In this document: positions 62,457 through 64,000 of the stretch, in pieces
How positions within the stretch are numbered: the stretch's first letter is position 1
Layout of the letters: each line of letters starts with the position of its first letter
Made by a program: the position numbers and the translations under genes
NCBI RefSeq assembly: GCF_000620865.1
Contig: NZ_KK211190.1
Span: forward strand, 1,687,971 to 1,751,970
Length of the DNA stretch: 64,000 bases
Reading direction: 5' to 3'
Origin: Exiguobacterium sibiricum 7-3
GTDB taxonomy: Bacteria > Bacillota > Bacilli > Exiguobacteriales > Exiguobacteriaceae
Notes under the pieces: model-generated
Told to the model about the DNA's origin: nothing
Database searches by the model: none
The model's input: the letters and a program-made list of their open reading frames with translations, nothing else

Positions 62457-62513
62457 CTATTGTTTGTTAAATAGCTTTACTTCAGTTGATTCTCAAAGAA
62501 TTCATGTTACTTT

Positions 62514-62714
62514 TCAAATCCGTTTCTTACTTCGCTCATATCCCATGACCCAACCATGCAAGATCATTCCAATGATTCCCCATCCCATCATAACGAGCCC
62601 GACAAGTGTCAGAGTGATCTTTAAAAACAGCCCCATTTCAGTAACCGATAAAAAATGCATGAATACGATACCGGCCACCGTCAGCATCACTAAAGCAGGA
62701 AAATTCTTAATCAT
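62514..62714 (-). CDS. Small two-helix membrane protein
   Basis: The 66-residue product has AAAGGAG before its ATG. Helices lie at about 6-24 and 30-55, with a basic end (GYERSKKRI). It lies 27 bases after 62742. Confidence 0.6.
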   Translation of the reverse strand: MIKNFPALVMLTVAGIVFMHFLSVTEMGLFLKITLTLVGLVMMGWGIIGMILHGWVMGYERSKKRI

Positions 62715-62741
62715 TTTGTTTCACTCCTTTAAAAGCTATCT

Positions 62742-63008
62742 TCATTCTGTCGGCTTTTCAGCTTCTAGTGCTGCTCGTTTTTGTGCTTCTTGTTTAAAGT
62801 CCTCATTCCACCAACCGCCGATCAAGAACGTACATCCCACAATCAGCGCGATGACCGGGAAGTAGATCAAATGATATTCTTCGAGTGCCTCTCCATCAAA
62901 CTTTGGTGACAGTTCGATATAGGCGCTATACATCTGAACGATTAAAAACAAGAAAAAGCTGACAATCAATGACCATATTCCATAGCGGTAACTTGGATTC
63001 TTCCACAT
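62742..63008 (-). CDS. Small two-helix membrane protein
   Basis: The 88-residue product has AGGAGG before its ATG, helices at about 10-31 and 46-66, and an Ala/Glu-rich helical tail. It is part of a minus-strand run with the lipoprotein gene upstream. Confidence 0.6.
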   Translation of the reverse strand: MWKNPSYRYGIWSLIVSFFLFLIVQMYSAYIELSPKFDGEALEEYHLIYFPVIALIVGCTFLIGGWWNEDFKQEAQKRAALEAEKPTE

Positions 63009-63029
63009 TTTTATTCCTCCTGGATTGAA

Positions 63030-63446
63030 TTAGTTTAATCTGATTTCTTTATCGCCACCTGCGCTTTCACCTTTATCGTCACGAACAATATAGTCAATGT
63101 CATACACACCCGCTGGAATGACACCGGCTTTGACTTTTCTCTTCAGCGTCACCGTTTTATGCGGTTGCACTTCTTTCGACAACCGTTTCGGCTCCACCTT
63201 TTCGTACGAGTCATAGACGACTTTTTGCGAATCGTGCTTTCGGACCTTGACGTTGAGCAGATGACCGGCACGAGAGGCGACTTTTACCGGATAATCGCCG
63301 GTATTGGTCAGTTTGTATTCAAATACAAACCCGTCTTTGACACTTCCTGTGTACCCCGTTTCGATCGTCTGACTACTCGGTTTCATATCGAGGGACATGC
63401 ATCCGGCTAAACTGAATAACAACGGAATAATCAGTAGTTTTTTCAT
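63030..63446 (-). CDS. Lipoprotein with BsuPI-like domain
   Basis: The 138-residue product has a lipoprotein signal (MKKLLIIPLLFSLAGCMS, lipobox LAGC). The domain FEYKLTNTGDYPVKVASRAG, then LLNVKVRKHDSQKVVYDSYE resembles the BsuPI (intracellular proteinase inhibitor) family. AGGAGG eight bases before 63446 sets the start; the longer frame overlaps the upstream gene. Confidence 0.7.
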   Translation of the reverse strand: MKKLLIIPLLFSLAGCMSLDMKPSSQTIETGYTGSVKDGFVFEYKLTNTGDYPVKVASRAGHLLNVKVRKHDSQKVVYDSYEKVEPKRLSKEVQPHKTVTLKRKVKAGVIPAGVYDIDYIVRDDKGESAGGDKEIRLN

Positions 63447-63520
63447 TCCCATTCCTCCTTTTCGCATTCGTTTCAAAAGAGTTGAAGAAATGAAGGTGCT
63501 CTTTGAACGTAATGCTTTGC

Positions 63521-64000
63521 TTATTCCCAACCCGGTAATGGACGCGGTAAGTCGTTCACAAAGGCTTGATACCCGTCATACTGCATGATTTGGGTTTGCG
63601 GATGTTCTACACGTTTCGCGATCTGTTCACCGGATGCATCTTCACTTTCCCAAAGTGGTGCTTCTTTTTGGAACACATTGATTTCTGTAAAACAGAACTG
63701 TGGTTCCTCCAAAGTACTTATAAGAGAACGATGCACCTGTTTCATCGTATCGTAGTCAGATTGCCACCATAAATCAGGTTTTCCATTTTCATATGTATAG
63801 AAAGAAACAATAAAACCTCCCCGGCGGTAAATCGGATACTCGATTTCGATCCGGACCCGTTCCTCGGATGCAATCGGTACACCCGCCTGTACCTGTTCGG
63901 TGTCTTCTTCGACATAGTAATCGTCTTCCCGGACATCGAAGCTGTTGAATTCCCAGTACATATCACCTTGCGCGATGATCGACCGTTCAAGGAATGTCCC
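63521..64000 (-). CDS. Hypothetical protein, 5' end beyond the window
   Basis: An ATG at 63961 exists, but the frame stays open to the right edge (GTFLERSIIAQGDMYWEFNS) and reads naturally, and the ribosome site before 63961 is poor. So the true start is probably outside. The visible 160 residues are acidic and soluble, ending PLPGWE. Immunity-like context; no family. Confidence 0.55.
   Translation of the reverse strand, partial: GTFLERSIIAQGDMYWEFNSFDVREDDYYVEEDTEQVQAGVPIASEERVRIEIEYPIYRRGGFIVSFYTYENGKPDLWWQSDYDTMKQVHRSLISTLEEPQFCFTEINVFQKEAPLWESEDASGEQIAKRVEHPQTQIMQYDGYQAFVNDLPRPLPGWE

Overview
The window reads as chromosomal DNA of a low-to-mid GC Gram-positive (Bacillota, Bacillales). 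Signs are AGGAGG-type ribosome sites, frequent TTG and GTG starts, sigma-A promoters, a cre-like site, lipoprotein signals and a Bacillus-type MurNAc recycling set. The gene mix fits Exiguobacterium, but that is an inference and is not proven here. No rRNA, tRNA or CRISPR array is visible.

Layout. 1-3.45 kb: a Fur-box-controlled nik/opp-type metal ABC transporter (nikA-nikB-nikC, running off the left edge). 3.5-8.5 kb: small membrane proteins and single enzymes. 8.5-14.8 kb: a peptidoglycan recycling cluster (mupG, murP, murQ, nagZ). NagZ releases MurNAc outside the cell, MurP imports and phosphorylates it, MurQ cleaves the lactyl ether, and MupG splits phosphorylated GlcNAc-MurNAc-type disaccharides. 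15.7-21.3 kb: a more AT-rich patch bounded by inverted copies of one terminator. It holds a duplicated dapA-like gene (one copy broken), VOC, Lrp, metallo-beta-lactamase-fold and PhzF genes, and scars of IS605-type tnpB and IS3 elements. 21.3-29 kb: LysR, an HxlR-controlled MFS exporter, TerC and SstT. 29.4-31.7 kb: a YefM/RelE-type toxin-antitoxin pair next to an intact stand-alone tnpB with its right-end hairpin.

32-57 kb is an accessory island made almost wholly of small cytosolic proteins of the kind that form polymorphic-toxin immunity arrays (SMI1/KNR4, SUFU, DUF2750, DUF5412, ankyrin), interleaved with small membrane proteins. It includes a lineage-specific paralogous family with at least six or seven members, and a family of WGR-like domains fused to membrane helices. 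Embedded in it is a strikingly AT-rich gene of about 1,518 codons for an Avs-like STAND NTPase with an N-terminal Cap4-like nuclease domain, a strong anti-phage defence candidate. No cognate toxin gene is inside the window. 57-64 kb holds a cupin, a LacI regulator overlapping a HAD phosphatase, a barstar homologue, a histidine phosphatase and small membrane or lipoprotein genes.

All assignments come from reading motifs, gene order and ribosome sites by eye. Names for small island proteins are family-level at best.
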